From NCBI GenBank assembly GCA_018608625.1, contig JABAZC010000058.1:22333-86332 (forward strand): a DNA stretch of 64,000 nucleotides, read 5' to 3'. The notes beneath the pieces were generated by a model. It did not search any database, was not told the DNA's origin, and saw only the letters and a list, made by a program, of their open reading frames with translations. The stretch is from Flavobacteriaceae bacterium. Its GTDB lineage: Bacteria; Bacteroidota; Bacteroidia; Flavobacteriales; Flavobacteriaceae. Both the position numbers and the translations under genes were made by a program. Below, in pieces: positions 20,548 through 30,146 of this stretch (position 1 is its first letter; every line of letters starts with the position of its first letter).

Positions 20548-21117
20548 TCACAGGGTATGTTTTAATAACTTATTAATTTCTTCTGTAGCTAATTTAAGCC
20601 TTTCTTTTTTACTTCCCTTTAAGATTATATATGGTTTATTGTATTTTTTTAACTGATCTTCAAAGGCCTGAAACATTTTTTTTCTGGAATTGGGTTTATC
20701 TCTCAAATCATCAGCCTCCCAAGGCACATCAATATAGGTCAATAAATATAAATCATACTCGTTTTTGATGGCAAATTTTTCTAAAAGAGGATCACAACTC
20801 CCTGAATAATAAGCCTCTGAATACACTTTTGTTTCCAATAAATTAGTATCGCATATCAAAACTGTATTTGTTTTTTGAGACAGTTCATTTTCTAAGTACA
20901 TTTGACCTAAAGCGATAGGTAATAAGTCACTTGGCTCGCATGTTTTACGCTCATTATTCCACTTATCTTGTAGGTATTCGCGAGCATACTCTGGAACCCA
21001 GACAGAATTATAATACCGCGCTAAAGCCTTAGAGAGCGTCGTTTTCCCTGTAGACTCTGGCCCAAATAAAACGACTCTTATACAGTCTGAATGCTGTTGC
21101 TTAAGTTCTTTTTCCAT
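20548..21117 (-). CDS. NadR-like AAA/P-loop ATPase-kinase
   Basis: VVLFGPESTGKTTLSKALARYYNSVWVPEYAREYL (NadR ribosylnicotinamide kinase-domain-like). Confidence 0.85.
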   Translation of the reverse strand: MEKELKQQHSDCIRVVLFGPESTGKTTLSKALARYYNSVWVPEYAREYLQDKWNNERKTCEPSDLLPIALGQMYLENELSQKTNTVLICDTNLLETKVYSEAYYSGSCDPLLEKFAIKNEYDLYLLTYIDVPWEADDLRDKPNSRKKMFQAFEDQLKKYNKPYIILKGSKKERLKLATEEINKLLKHTL

Positions 21118-21734
21118 GCTAAAAATCCAAATATTGCTAAAATTGTGAAACCAAAATACTGTATGCTAGTAAATGTTAATCCTTTATAAAGGTATAGTGG
21201 AATTGAAATGATATCGGCTACAACCCAGAAATACCAATTTTCAATTTTCCGTTTGGCCATAAGCCACATCCCAACAAAAAACAAGGCCGTTGTCAACGTA
21301 TCTACATAAGCGACCCAATTAGTCCACATATCATAAAATTGATACACTTGATAAACCAATACCAAGGTTAATGCAAAAATTATAACCGCAATTATTTTTT
21401 CAGATTTTGTGGCTCTTGAAATAGGCGTTACGTTTTTTGCATCTACTTTTCGAGTCCATATATACCAACCATAGAGACTCATAATAAAGTAATAGCCGTT
21501 GATCATCATGTCGCCTAATAGTTGCCATTTAAATAATAAATACACAAATATAGAAGTACTGATTAGCCCTGTAGGAAAGACTAAAATATTATTCTGTTTT
21601 GAATACCAAACGGAAGCAAATCCAAAAAACACCGCCGTAATTTCCAGAACAATATCTAAAACTGCATAAGAACTATATTGTTCAAATAAAAAATTAAAAA
21701 TTTGGCTCATAATCACTTCGGTCAGATTTAACAA
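21078..21734 (-). CDS. PnuC/PnuT family vitamin transporter
   Basis: ITAVFFGFASVWYSKQNNILVFPTGLIS, YGWYIWTRK, FWVVADIISIPLYLYKGL; start may be the internal Met at 21710. Confidence 0.92.
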   Translation of the reverse strand: MLNLTEVIMSQIFNFLFEQYSSYAVLDIVLEITAVFFGFASVWYSKQNNILVFPTGLISTSIFVYLLFKWQLLGDMMINGYYFIMSLYGWYIWTRKVDAKNVTPISRATKSEKIIAVIIFALTLVLVYQVYQFYDMWTNWVAYVDTLTTALFFVGMWLMAKRKIENWYFWVVADIISIPLYLYKGLTFTSIQYFGFTILAIFGFLAWKKNLSNSIQTV

Positions 21735-21954
21735 TTTTCATGTTTAAAACAACATTATCTATAGCTTCGAATGACTCTTTTATGGCTTTTGCAACAAATA
21801 GCATCAAAGCATCAAACTCACCATAGATCTGGGTGCTCAAGGGTGTTTCAATAACCTTGTAACCTGACTTTCTCAAGTCTATGATGAATGCTATAATTGG
21901 TGGCTCAAAATCAGCTTGCAAAGGAGTTAATGTGAATTCTATCGATATATTCAT
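21694..21954 (-). CDS. Thiamine-binding (YkoF/MTH1187-like) family protein
   Basis: Small protein MNISIEFTLTPLQADFEPPIIAFIIDLRKSGYKVIETPLSTQIYGEFDALMLFVAKA; DUF77/thiamine-binding-like pattern plus context. Confidence 0.65.
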   Translation of the reverse strand: MNISIEFTLTPLQADFEPPIIAFIIDLRKSGYKVIETPLSTQIYGEFDALMLFVAKAIKESFEAIDNVVLNMKIVKSDRSDYEPNF

Positions 21955-21962
21955 TGTACTGT

Positions 21963-22601
21963 TTAAGGTAAAATTTCTGGTTCTGTAATGACAAGCCCAA
22001 AGCCTTCAAACTCTATAAAAGTAGCGACAAACTTCAACTTATGATTTGCTCGGACGATCCAAGCAGTCGTTTGATTTGATTCTGTGCCAAAGGGAAGTAC
22101 CAAAAAATGTTTTTTAAAAATCATTCCTTGCGTGCCATATAATTTATAAAGGGCTTCTTTGGTACACCAAACCCAAGTTAGTTTCTGGATTTGAGCTGCA
22201 TCGTTTTTATTTAAATAAAAGGTTTCATAGCCAATAAATTTTGGCGCTATTTGGATTATTTTAGAACGTTGTTTTTCAATGTCAATTCCAACCTCGTGGC
22301 AGCTAATCACTACAGTTGAAAAACTATATGAATGCGAAATAGATATTTGCATTCCATCTTTAAGAAACGGCTTCCCAAAAGAATCGTAAAATAAATCTGA
22401 ATCCGAATAACCAAATTCTCCTAATAGCATTCTAACACTTAAAAACGCTCTTTGATGAAGATCACTTTTCATGCCTCTAACACGCTCTAAACTTTCAGGG
22501 GTTAAAACTAATCTGCTCGTCAAAAACTCGATGGACTCTGATATCTTCCATACTTTAACATTAGTTTGTGAGTTTAAATCGAGTGATTTGTAAAGTGGCA
22601 T
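21963..22601 (-). CDS. 4'-phosphopantetheinyl transferase superfamily protein
   Basis: ISISHSYSFSTVVIS..VGIDIEK and WCTKEALYKLYG motifs. Confidence 0.9.
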   Translation of the reverse strand: MPLYKSLDLNSQTNVKVWKISESIEFLTSRLVLTPESLERVRGMKSDLHQRAFLSVRMLLGEFGYSDSDLFYDSFGKPFLKDGMQISISHSYSFSTVVISCHEVGIDIEKQRSKIIQIAPKFIGYETFYLNKNDAAQIQKLTWVWCTKEALYKLYGTQGMIFKKHFLVLPFGTESNQTTAWIVRANHKLKFVATFIEFEGFGLVITEPEILP

Positions 22602-22624
22602 TTAATTTTTAAAAAGTTAATAGT

Positions 22625-22632
22625 TATCTTTG
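22625..22632 (+). promoter_or_regulatory. -7 box (TATCTTTG) upstream of ahcY
   Basis: Exact TAnnTTTG match. Confidence 0.5.
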
Positions 22633-22710
22633 CAGTATATAAAATTAAAAAAACGAAAATACGCTATTTTATAAATTTAAACCAAAATAGTGCATTTAAA
22701 AAATTGCCAT

Positions 22711-24027
22711 ATGAACGTAAAAACCATCCCCTACATTCCTTACAAAGTAAAAGACATGTCTCTTGCAGATTGGGGTCGCAAAGAAATTGAACTTGCTGAA
22801 GCAGAAATGCCCGGCTTGATGAGCCTTCGTGAAGAATACAAAGATATCCAACCCTTAAAAGGGGCGCGAATTGCAGGGTGTTTACACATGACCATTCAAA
22901 CGGCAGTTTTAATTGAAACTTTAGTGGCACTTGGTGCAGATGTTACATGGAGCTCATGTAATGTATTTTCAACTCAAGATCAGGCAGCTGCAGCGATTGC
23001 AGCTACTGGAGTTCCAGTGTATGCTTGGAAAGGTCTAACTGAAGAAGAATTTGACTGGTGTATCGAACAAACTTTATTTTTTGGAGAAGATCGCCAACCT
23101 TTAAATATGATTCTTGATGATGGTGGTGATTTAACTAATCTTGTTTTTGATCATTACCCAGAGTTGATGGCTGGAATTAATGGATTAAGTGAAGAAACGA
23201 CAACAGGCGTTCACCGTCTGTATGAGCGCATGAAAAACGGAACGTTATCAATGCCCGCAATCAATGTGAATGATTCAGTTACAAAAAGTAAATTTGACAA
23301 TAAATACGGATGTAAAGAAAGTGCTGTAGATGCTGTTCGTCGTGCTACTGATATTATGTTGGCTGGAAAACGAGTTGTGGTTTGTGGCTATGGAGATGTT
23401 GGAAAAGGAACTGCCGCCTCTTTTCAGGGAGCTGGTAGTATTGTGACAATCACCGAAATTGACCCTATCTGTGCTTTACAAGCTGCCATGGATGGATTTG
23501 AAGTTAAAAAACTAGAGACTGTTTTGCCAACAGCTGACATTGTAGTAACAGCAACCGGAAATAAAGACATCGTGTTAAGTGCTCATTTCGAGGCAATGAA
23601 AGACAAAACAATTGTTTGTAATATTGGCCACTTTGATAATGAAATAGATATGACATGGTTAAATGACACACATGGAGATACGAAAGTTGAAATTAAAGCA
23701 CAAGTTGACAAATACACGATTGATGGAAATGACATTATTGTTTTGGCTGAAGGTCGTTTAGTAAACTTAGGCTGTGCAACTGGTCACCCTAGTTTTGTAA
23801 TGAGTAACTCATTTACAAACCAAGTGTTAGCTCAAATTGAATTATGGACTAACAAAAAGGCCTATGAAAATGAAGTGTATATGTTACCAAAATATTTAGA
23901 TGAAAAGGTAGCTAAACTTCACCTAGCCAAAATTGGCGTAGAACTTACTGAACTTCGAAATGAGCAAGCAAGCTATATTGGTGTAGAAGTTCAAGGGCCA
24001 TTTAAGCCGGAGTATTATCGCTACTAA
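22711..24027 (+). CDS. ahcY: Adenosylhomocysteinase
   Basis: [51 protein letters not shown]; probable start [11 protein letters not shown] inside the 22690 ORF. Confidence 0.97.
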   Translation: MNVKTIPYIPYKVKDMSLADWGRKEIELAEAEMPGLMSLREEYKDIQPLKGARIAGCLHMTIQTAVLIETLVALGADVTWSSCNVFSTQDQAAAAIAATGVPVYAWKGLTEEEFDWCIEQTLFFGEDRQPLNMILDDGGDLTNLVFDHYPELMAGINGLSEETTTGVHRLYERMKNGTLSMPAINVNDSVTKSKFDNKYGCKESAVDAVRRATDIMLAGKRVVVCGYGDVGKGTAASFQGAGSIVTITEIDPICALQAAMDGFEVKKLETVLPTADIVVTATGNKDIVLSAHFEAMKDKTIVCNIGHFDNEIDMTWLNDTHGDTKVEIKAQVDKYTIDGNDIIVLAEGRLVNLGCATGHPSFVMSNSFTNQVLAQIELWTNKKAYENEVYMLPKYLDEKVAKLHLAKIGVELTELRNEQASYIGVEVQGPFKPEYYRY

Positions 24028-24048
24028 AAAGTATTTAAAAACTACAAA

Positions 24049-24078
24049 AGCCAAAGTAATCACTTTGGCTTTTTTTTA
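24049..24078 (+). terminator. Intrinsic terminator after ahcY
   Basis: AGCCAAAGT-AATC-ACTTTGGCT followed by T8. Confidence 0.9.
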
Positions 24079-24106
24079 TTTAAATTTATTAATTAAAAAT
24101 TAATTA

Positions 24107-24625
24107 ATGAAATTTATAAAGACAAAAATAAAAGATCTTCAACAAATAATGAAAATTATTGGGGAGGCTCAAAAATTTCTGGCGAGTCATAAAATTGATC
24201 AGTGGCAAAATGGCTATCCAAACGAAGAGGCCATAATTAAAGATATCACAAATAATGAAAGTTATATAATTACATCTATAGATTCAATACTGATTGGTAC
24301 AGCTATGTTCTCTACTAAAAAAGAACCAACCTACAAATCAATTGAGGGGAAATGGATCACCAAATCAGATGCAATATATGGAGTGATCCACAGAATGGCC
24401 GTCACAAATGAATTTAGAAAAAAAGGCATTGCAAAATTTATCTTTGAGCAGTGTGAACAACAACTATTAAAAAATAATATCATATCAATGCGCATCGATA
24501 CACATGAAGATAACCTGGTAATGCAAAGTTTACTGAAGAAATTAAAATACCTCTATTGTGGCGTTATTTATCTTGACAATGGCGACAAACGCTTGGCTTA
24601 TGAGAAATGTCTAAATAATTTATAG
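24107..24625 (+). CDS. GNAT family N-acetyltransferase
   Basis: GVIHRMAVTNEFRKKGIAKFIFEQCEQQL acetyl-CoA-binding motif. Confidence 0.88.
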   Translation: MKFIKTKIKDLQQIMKIIGEAQKFLASHKIDQWQNGYPNEEAIIKDITNNESYIITSIDSILIGTAMFSTKKEPTYKSIEGKWITKSDAIYGVIHRMAVTNEFRKKGIAKFIFEQCEQQLLKNNIISMRIDTHEDNLVMQSLLKKLKYLYCGVIYLDNGDKRLAYEKCLNNL

Positions 24626-24630
24626 GACAA

Positions 24631-24660
24631 AAAAAAGCCTCGCTATGCGAGGCTTTTTTT
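24631..24660. terminator. Bidirectional terminator between the GNAT gene and rpmA
   Basis: A-run, GCCTCGC-TAT-GCGAGGC, T7. Confidence 0.92.
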
Positions 24661-24676
24661 ATACTAGTCTGTCTGA

Positions 24677-24937
24677 TTAAGCTTCAAAAGGGACAATAGA
24701 CACATAGGACTTATTGTTTCTCTTTTTAGCAAATTTCACAAGCCCATCTACTTTAGCGTGAAGGGTATGATCTTTTCCAGCATACACATTCTCGCCTGGA
24801 TTATGTGCAGTACCACGTTGTCTTACGATAATGTTCCCAGCTATAGCTGCTTGACCACCAAAAATCTTTACGCCTAAACGTTTTGATTCTGATTCTCTAC
24901 CATTTTTCGAACTTCCGACTCCTTTTTTATGTGCCAT
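24677..24937 (-). CDS. rpmA: Ribosomal protein bL27
   Basis: [29 protein letters not shown]. Confidence 0.98.
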   Translation of the reverse strand: MAHKKGVGSSKNGRESESKRLGVKIFGGQAAIAGNIIVRQRGTAHNPGENVYAGKDHTLHAKVDGLVKFAKKRNNKSYVSIVPFEA

Positions 24938-24964
24938 TTTATTTCGATTTTATTGTTATATGAT

Positions 24965-25507
24965 TTAGCTTAAGGCTGAAATTAAATCAGCTTTTTTCAT
25001 AGCTGAAATTCCAGGAACTCCTTTAGCTTTCGCTAATTCTTTTAATTTTGTAACTGTCATTGATGACAAGTCTGCAGTAGCCTCTGCCTTTGGAGTAGCA
25101 GCTTTAGCAGCTGGTTTAGAAACTTCTTTCTTTGCGGCTGGCTTTGCTTCTGCTTTCGGCGAAGCAGCTTTCGCTGGTGACGCTTTCTTAGCTCCTGAGG
25201 CAACAATGCTTTCAATTTGTATTTCAGTTAAAGACTGGCGATGGCCATTTTTAACTCTATAGCCTTTACGTCGTTTCTTTTTGAATACGATCACTTTATC
25301 ACCTTTAAGGTGCTTTAAGACTTTAGCTCCTACCTGAGCTCCGTCTATAGCTGGGGCGCCTATAGTTACTTTGGTCCCATCTGCTAAAAGAAGTACATTG
25401 TCGAAAGTGACCTTGTTTCCTTCTTCTGTTTGCAAACGGTTAACAAAGACTTTTTGGTCTTTTTCAACTTTGAATTGATGCCCTGCTATCTCTACAATTG
25501 CGTACAT
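24965..25507 (-). CDS. rplU: Ribosomal protein bL21 with Ala/Lys-rich C-terminal extension
   Basis: MYAIVEIAGHQFKVEKDQ; KKKRRKGYRVKNGHRQSLTEIQIESI; extra ~75 aa tail ending LSSMTVTKLKELAKAKGVPGISAMKKADLISALS. Confidence 0.96.
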   Translation of the reverse strand: MYAIVEIAGHQFKVEKDQKVFVNRLQTEEGNKVTFDNVLLLADGTKVTIGAPAIDGAQVGAKVLKHLKGDKVIVFKKKRRKGYRVKNGHRQSLTEIQIESIVASGAKKASPAKAASPKAEAKPAAKKEVSKPAAKAATPKAEATADLSSMTVTKLKELAKAKGVPGISAMKKADLISALS

Positions 25508-25535
25508 AGCGTAACGTTTTTTATTAGATTAATAT

Positions 25536-25554
25536 CCTTACCAAAAAAGTAAGG
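25536..25554 (-). promoter_or_regulatory. Hairpin in the rplU-rpmA leader
   Basis: CCTTAC-(7 nt)-GTAAGG, 6 nt downstream of the -7 box. Confidence 0.5.
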
Positions 25555-25560
25555 CGGGTG

Positions 25561-25568
25561 CAAATATA
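25561..25568 (-). promoter_or_regulatory. -7 box (TATATTTG) upstream of rplU
   Basis: Exact TAnnTTTG match. Confidence 0.55.
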
Positions 25569-25650
25569 ATTCTATTATATTAATCTGCAAATAATTACAG
25601 TGATATCCTTATAAATAGTTTAATAAAATGTGTGGTTTTAAAAAAAATAT

Positions 25651-25658
25651 TACTTTTG
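25651..25658 (+). promoter_or_regulatory. -7 box (TACTTTTG) upstream of the M16 peptidase operon
   Basis: Exact TAnnTTTG match. Confidence 0.5.
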
Positions 25659-25726
25659 AAATAATTCTGTAACAAATTTACAGATTAAACGTCTAACGTA
25701 TAAATTATAAATTTAAAAAATAACTC

Positions 25727-27046
25727 ATGAAAAAATGCTTATGTTTATTAGCTGCTTTGCTTGGATTAACCTCAACAATCTACGCACAAGAAGTTAAATT
25801 TGAAGAGTACGATTTAAATAACGGCATGCACGTTATCTTACATCAAGACAATTCTGCTCCAGTTGTAACAACTTCAGTTATGTACCATGTTGGCGCTAAA
25901 GATGAAAACCCCGAGCGTACTGGGTTTGCTCACTTCTTTGAACATTTATTGTTCGAAGGAACTAAAAATATTCCTAAAGGAGAGTGGTTTACAATTGTAA
26001 CTTCTAATGGAGGTAGTAATAATGCCAATACTACAGATGACCGAACCTATTATTATGAAGTATTTCCTTCAAACAATGTAGAGCTAGGTCTTTGGATGGA
26101 ATCTGAGCGTTTACTTCACCCGGTTATTAACCAAGATGGAGTGGACACACAAAATGAAGTTGTAAAAGAAGAAAAGAGATTGAGAGTTGACAATAGTCCC
26201 TATGGAAAATTCCTTGAAATGATCAAGTTGAATATGTTTAAAAAACACCCCTATAAAGGAACAACCATTGGAAAAATGGAACATTTAGATGCTGCAACCT
26301 TAGAAGAATTTCAAGCATTTAATGCTAAGTTTTATGTTCCAAATAACGCAGTACTAGTAGTTGCTGGGGATATTAATGTGGCTGAAGTTAAGGTAATGAT
26401 TGAAAATTATTTTGGGCCAATTCCAAGAGGAAACGATATTGAAAGAAACTTCCCAAAAGAAGATCCTATTAACGCTCCGATGAGAGCTAAAGCATATGAT
26501 TCTAACATTCAGATTCCAGCAATAATGGCGGCTTACAGAACTCCTTCATTTAAAGAAAGAGATTCTTATGTACTTAGTATGATCTCCACTTACTTAAGTG
26601 ACGGAAAAACATCTAAACTTTATAAAAAAATTGTTGACGATAAGAAAATGGCACTACAAGTTGGAGCGATCAATCTTAGTCAAGAAGACTACGGAACTTA
26701 TATCCTATATGGGTTACCATTAGGGGACGTTTCACTTGACGATTTAGTGGCTGAAATGGATGAGGAAATTTTAAAACTTAAAAACAACCTTATTTCTGAA
26801 AGAGACTACCAAAAAATTCAAAACAAGTTTGAGAACAACTTTGTAAGCTCCAACTCAAGTTTTGAGGGGATTGCAAATTCACTGGCCCGTTATTATATGT
26901 TATATGGCGATGTTAATTTAATTAATAATGAAATTGACATTTACCGTTCTATCACACGTGAAGAAATCCAATCAGTTGCTAATAAATATCTTAACGCAGA
27001 CCAACGATTGTTATTAGAATACTTACCAGAATCCGAAAAGGAATAA
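25727..27046 (+). CDS. M16 family zinc metallopeptidase (catalytic subunit-like)
   Basis: Inverted zinc motif HFFEHLLFEGT; signal peptide. Confidence 0.95.
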   Translation: MKKCLCLLAALLGLTSTIYAQEVKFEEYDLNNGMHVILHQDNSAPVVTTSVMYHVGAKDENPERTGFAHFFEHLLFEGTKNIPKGEWFTIVTSNGGSNNANTTDDRTYYYEVFPSNNVELGLWMESERLLHPVINQDGVDTQNEVVKEEKRLRVDNSPYGKFLEMIKLNMFKKHPYKGTTIGKMEHLDAATLEEFQAFNAKFYVPNNAVLVVAGDINVAEVKVMIENYFGPIPRGNDIERNFPKEDPINAPMRAKAYDSNIQIPAIMAAYRTPSFKERDSYVLSMISTYLSDGKTSKLYKKIVDDKKMALQVGAINLSQEDYGTYILYGLPLGDVSLDDLVAEMDEEILKLKNNLISERDYQKIQNKFENNFVSSNSSFEGIANSLARYYMLYGDVNLINNEIDIYRSITREEIQSVANKYLNADQRLLLEYLPESEKE

Positions 27047-27064
27047 TCAATAAAAAACCTTAAA

Positions 27065-29131
27065 ATGAAAACTAAATTATACATATTAATTGCCGTGTTT
27101 TTTATGTCTACAGGAGTTAACGCTCAGATTGACCGCTCACAGCAACCTAAACCAGGTCCCGCTCCAGAAATTTCTTTGGAAGAGCCACAAGAATTTGAAC
27201 TAAAAAACGGCCTTAAAATAATGGTTGTTGAAAACCACAAACTCCCTAGAGTATCCTTTAGACTTGCTTTTGACAGAGATCCAGTTGTTGAAGGTAGTAA
27301 AGCTGGAGTTACTTCGCTATTAGGTGCGATGTTAGGTAATGGAACAACAAATATTTCTAAAGACGAATTCAATGAAGAAATAGACTTTTTAGGAGCAAGA
27401 CTAAGCTTTGGTTTTGGTGGCGGTTCAGCGTCTTCGATAACTAAATATAGCAATCGTATGCTAGAGCTATTGGCAGATGCAGCAATGAACCCCTTGCTAA
27501 CTGAAAAAGAATTTCAGAAAGAAAAGGAAAAGTTAATTGAAGGCATAAAATCTAGCGCCAAAAGTGTAGATGCAATTGCTGGACGTGTTGGCGGGGCATT
27601 AGCTTACGGCAAACAGCATCCTTATGGAGAATTTATCACTGAAGAAACTGCTAACGAGGTAACTCTTGGTGATGTAAATGCTTATTACGAAAAATACTTT
27701 AACCCAAATAATACGTACTTAGTAATTATTGGAGATGTAAAAACAAAAGCTATTATGAAGCTTGTGAAAAAACATTTCAAAAAATGGGACAAAGCAGAAT
27801 CTATGACTACCGTAATTATAGAGCCTAACGAAAACCCTAAAACTTTAGAGATTAATTTTATTGACATGCCTAATGCTGTACAGTCGAACATCTCCTTGTC
27901 AAGTAATGTGTCTCTAAAAATGAGTGATCTAGATTACCACGCGGTACTAATTGCAAATAAAATACTTGGAGGTGGATTTAATAGCTATTTAAACATGAAT
28001 CTTCGTGAGGAGCATGGTTACACGTATGGTGCTAGGTCATCTGTTGGAACAGACAAGTATGTTTCTAGATTTAGCGCTGGGGCAGCAGTTAGAAACGCTG
28101 TCACAGATAGTGCTGTTGTAGAAACTGTAAAAGAAATCAAACGCATTAAGGCAGAGCCTGTTACTGCAGATGCCTTATCAAATGCGAAAGCTAAATATGT
28201 GGGTGATTTTGTAATGGCACTAGAAAGACCTAGTACTATTGCTCAATATGCAATTAGCACAAAAGTAAACGAACTTCCTGAGGATTTCTATACAACTTAC
28301 CTTCAAAAAATAAATGCGGTTACAATTGAAGATGTTCAACGAGTGGCTAACAAGTACTTCAGTGCTGAAAATGCTCGAATCATTATTGTAGGTAAAGGAA
28401 GTGAAGTGATCGAAAATCTTGAAAAAACAGGAATACCAATTAACTACTTCGACACTTTTGCAAATCCAGTTGAAAAGCCTGAGTTTTCAAAACCCATCCC
28501 AGCTGGAGTAACGGCATCAACAGTTATTGAAGGTTACATCACAGCAATTGGTGGATTAGAGGCTGTAAATGCAGTAACCTCTGTAATGATAGCAGCTAAC
28601 GTTACTATTGAAGGAATGCCCTTTAAACCAACAGCGATGATGAAAACGATGTCACCAAACATGTCCTCAATGGAAATGTCTATTGAAGGAATGGGAACAG
28701 TCATGAAACAAAAGTATAACGGAAGCGAAGGATATGCCGAACAGCAAGGCATGAAAATGCCAATGTCAGAAACTGAACTCGCTGAAAAAGCAGAAGAAAA
28801 AGGCTTATTTCCAGAAACGTATTTAGATGTAAGTACACTTACACTAATTAGCCTTACAGCTATAGATGGTGTTGATGTTTATAAAGTAAAAGTGAAAGAG
28901 GATTCTTTCCGATACTATAACTCAACTACTGGTCTTCTAGTAAGAACCGAAAAAACAGAAGAAGCACAAGGCCAAAAGGTAACGTCTGTTCAGGATCTAT
29001 CTGACTATAGAATGGTCAACGGAGTGCTATTTCCATATGAACAGAAAATCACAGCAGGCCCCCAAGTAATTGGCTTGACTGCAAGTGAAATTACTATTAA
29101 TGTAGGAGTTTCTGCGGAAGATTTCAATTAA
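27065..29131 (+). CDS. M16 family peptidase-like protein with C-terminal extension
   Basis: Signal peptide, M16 fold pattern without HxxEH, about 200-aa C-terminal domain. Confidence 0.92.
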   Translation: MKTKLYILIAVFFMSTGVNAQIDRSQQPKPGPAPEISLEEPQEFELKNGLKIMVVENHKLPRVSFRLAFDRDPVVEGSKAGVTSLLGAMLGNGTTNISKDEFNEEIDFLGARLSFGFGGGSASSITKYSNRMLELLADAAMNPLLTEKEFQKEKEKLIEGIKSSAKSVDAIAGRVGGALAYGKQHPYGEFITEETANEVTLGDVNAYYEKYFNPNNTYLVIIGDVKTKAIMKLVKKHFKKWDKAESMTTVIIEPNENPKTLEINFIDMPNAVQSNISLSSNVSLKMSDLDYHAVLIANKILGGGFNSYLNMNLREEHGYTYGARSSVGTDKYVSRFSAGAAVRNAVTDSAVVETVKEIKRIKAEPVTADALSNAKAKYVGDFVMALERPSTIAQYAISTKVNELPEDFYTTYLQKINAVTIEDVQRVANKYFSAENARIIIVGKGSEVIENLEKTGIPINYFDTFANPVEKPEFSKPIPAGVTASTVIEGYITAIGGLEAVNAVTSVMIAANVTIEGMPFKPTAMMKTMSPNMSSMEMSIEGMGTVMKQKYNGSEGYAEQQGMKMPMSETELAEKAEEKGLFPETYLDVSTLTLISLTAIDGVDVYKVKVKEDSFRYYNSTTGLLVRTEKTEEAQGQKVTSVQDLSDYRMVNGVLFPYEQKITAGPQVIGLTASEITINVGVSAEDFN

Positions 29132-29151
29132 GTAAATATTCTATAACAAAA

Positions 29152-29181
29152 AAGGCCGAAGCATTCACTTCGGCCTTTTTT
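29152..29181. terminator. Bidirectional terminator
   Basis: AAGGCCGAAG-CATTCA-CTTCGGCCTT with A-run and T-run on either side. Confidence 0.92.
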
Positions 29182-30056
29182 TATGCTTTTTTATTTACTA
29201 GATAAACTCCCAATAATATAAGTGATGATGCAAGCCCTTGGTTTATTCCAAAGACCTCTCCATCTAATAGCCCCCATAGTAGTGCCACAAGTGGCATTAG
29301 GTAGGCAACTGAAGATGCAAATACTGGACTAGAAATTTGAATCAGCGAATTAAATATAATTTTAGCCATCACCGTTCCAAATAAAGAAAGAATGACTACA
29401 GAACCAATTGACATATATATTGTATCATTTTGGAAAGTCTCAGTTGTAAAAAAGTTAGAAAAGCTTAAAACTAAAATAGCTGGTATGATTATAGCTACAA
29501 AGTTACCGGTTGCAATTGCAATCGGTTTAACATCTTGAAGATAGCGTTTTATTATATTTACACTACTGGCATACATTACGGTCGCTAAAATAACAAATCC
29601 TGCATATAAATAATTTTGATCAGGATGAAGCTCCATGCTATTAAAAATAAGCATTGAAGCTCCTACAAAGCCGAGTATCACTCCAAAGACTTGAGTTTTA
29701 GTTGAAGTTATCTTAAAAACTGCCAGGCCTATTAGAACTGTATTTAAAGGAACCAAGGAATTTAGAATAGAAACGATCCCACTGTCGACTTCCGTTTCTG
29801 CAAACGCAAATAAAAAGGACGGAAAAAATGTACCAATAAATCCAGTGATAATAATCCACTTCCATTGATGACTTTGAATTGTTTTAAGAGATTTAAACCC
29901 TATTATAAAAATAAACAATGAGGACATTACAGTTCTTAAACTCCCTAATTGAAAGGGAGAAAGACCCAAAAGACCTTTTTTTATTAAAATAAAAGAACTT
30001 CCCCAAGTTAATGCAAGTAGAAAAAGATAAAACCACTTTTTTTGTTCTGTGTTCAT
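29181..30056 (-). CDS. DMT/EamA family transporter
   Basis: Ten TM segments; WGSSFILIKKGLLGLSPFQLGSLR. Confidence 0.92.
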   Translation of the reverse strand: MNTEQKKWFYLFLLALTWGSSFILIKKGLLGLSPFQLGSLRTVMSSLFIFIIGFKSLKTIQSHQWKWIIITGFIGTFFPSFLFAFAETEVDSGIVSILNSLVPLNTVLIGLAVFKITSTKTQVFGVILGFVGASMLIFNSMELHPDQNYLYAGFVILATVMYASSVNIIKRYLQDVKPIAIATGNFVAIIIPAILVLSFSNFFTTETFQNDTIYMSIGSVVILSLFGTVMAKIIFNSLIQISSPVFASSVAYLMPLVALLWGLLDGEVFGINQGLASSLILLGVYLVNKKA

Positions 30057-30146
30057 TCCGAATTATTAAAAGAATACAAAATTGAACAATAAATTAGAAA
30101 AACAATCAAATATCTTTACATTTGTTTACAAATATAAAATAGTTCT

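Noticed and set aside
22632-22710. SAH riboswitch upstream of ahcY
   Set aside because: The leader is short and AT-rich with only a weak AAAATA-CGC-TATTTT stem; no GC-rich SAH aptamer core seen.
22664-22930. 88-aa minus ORF over the ahcY 5' end
   Set aside because: Antisense to the conserved AhcY N-terminus; spurious.
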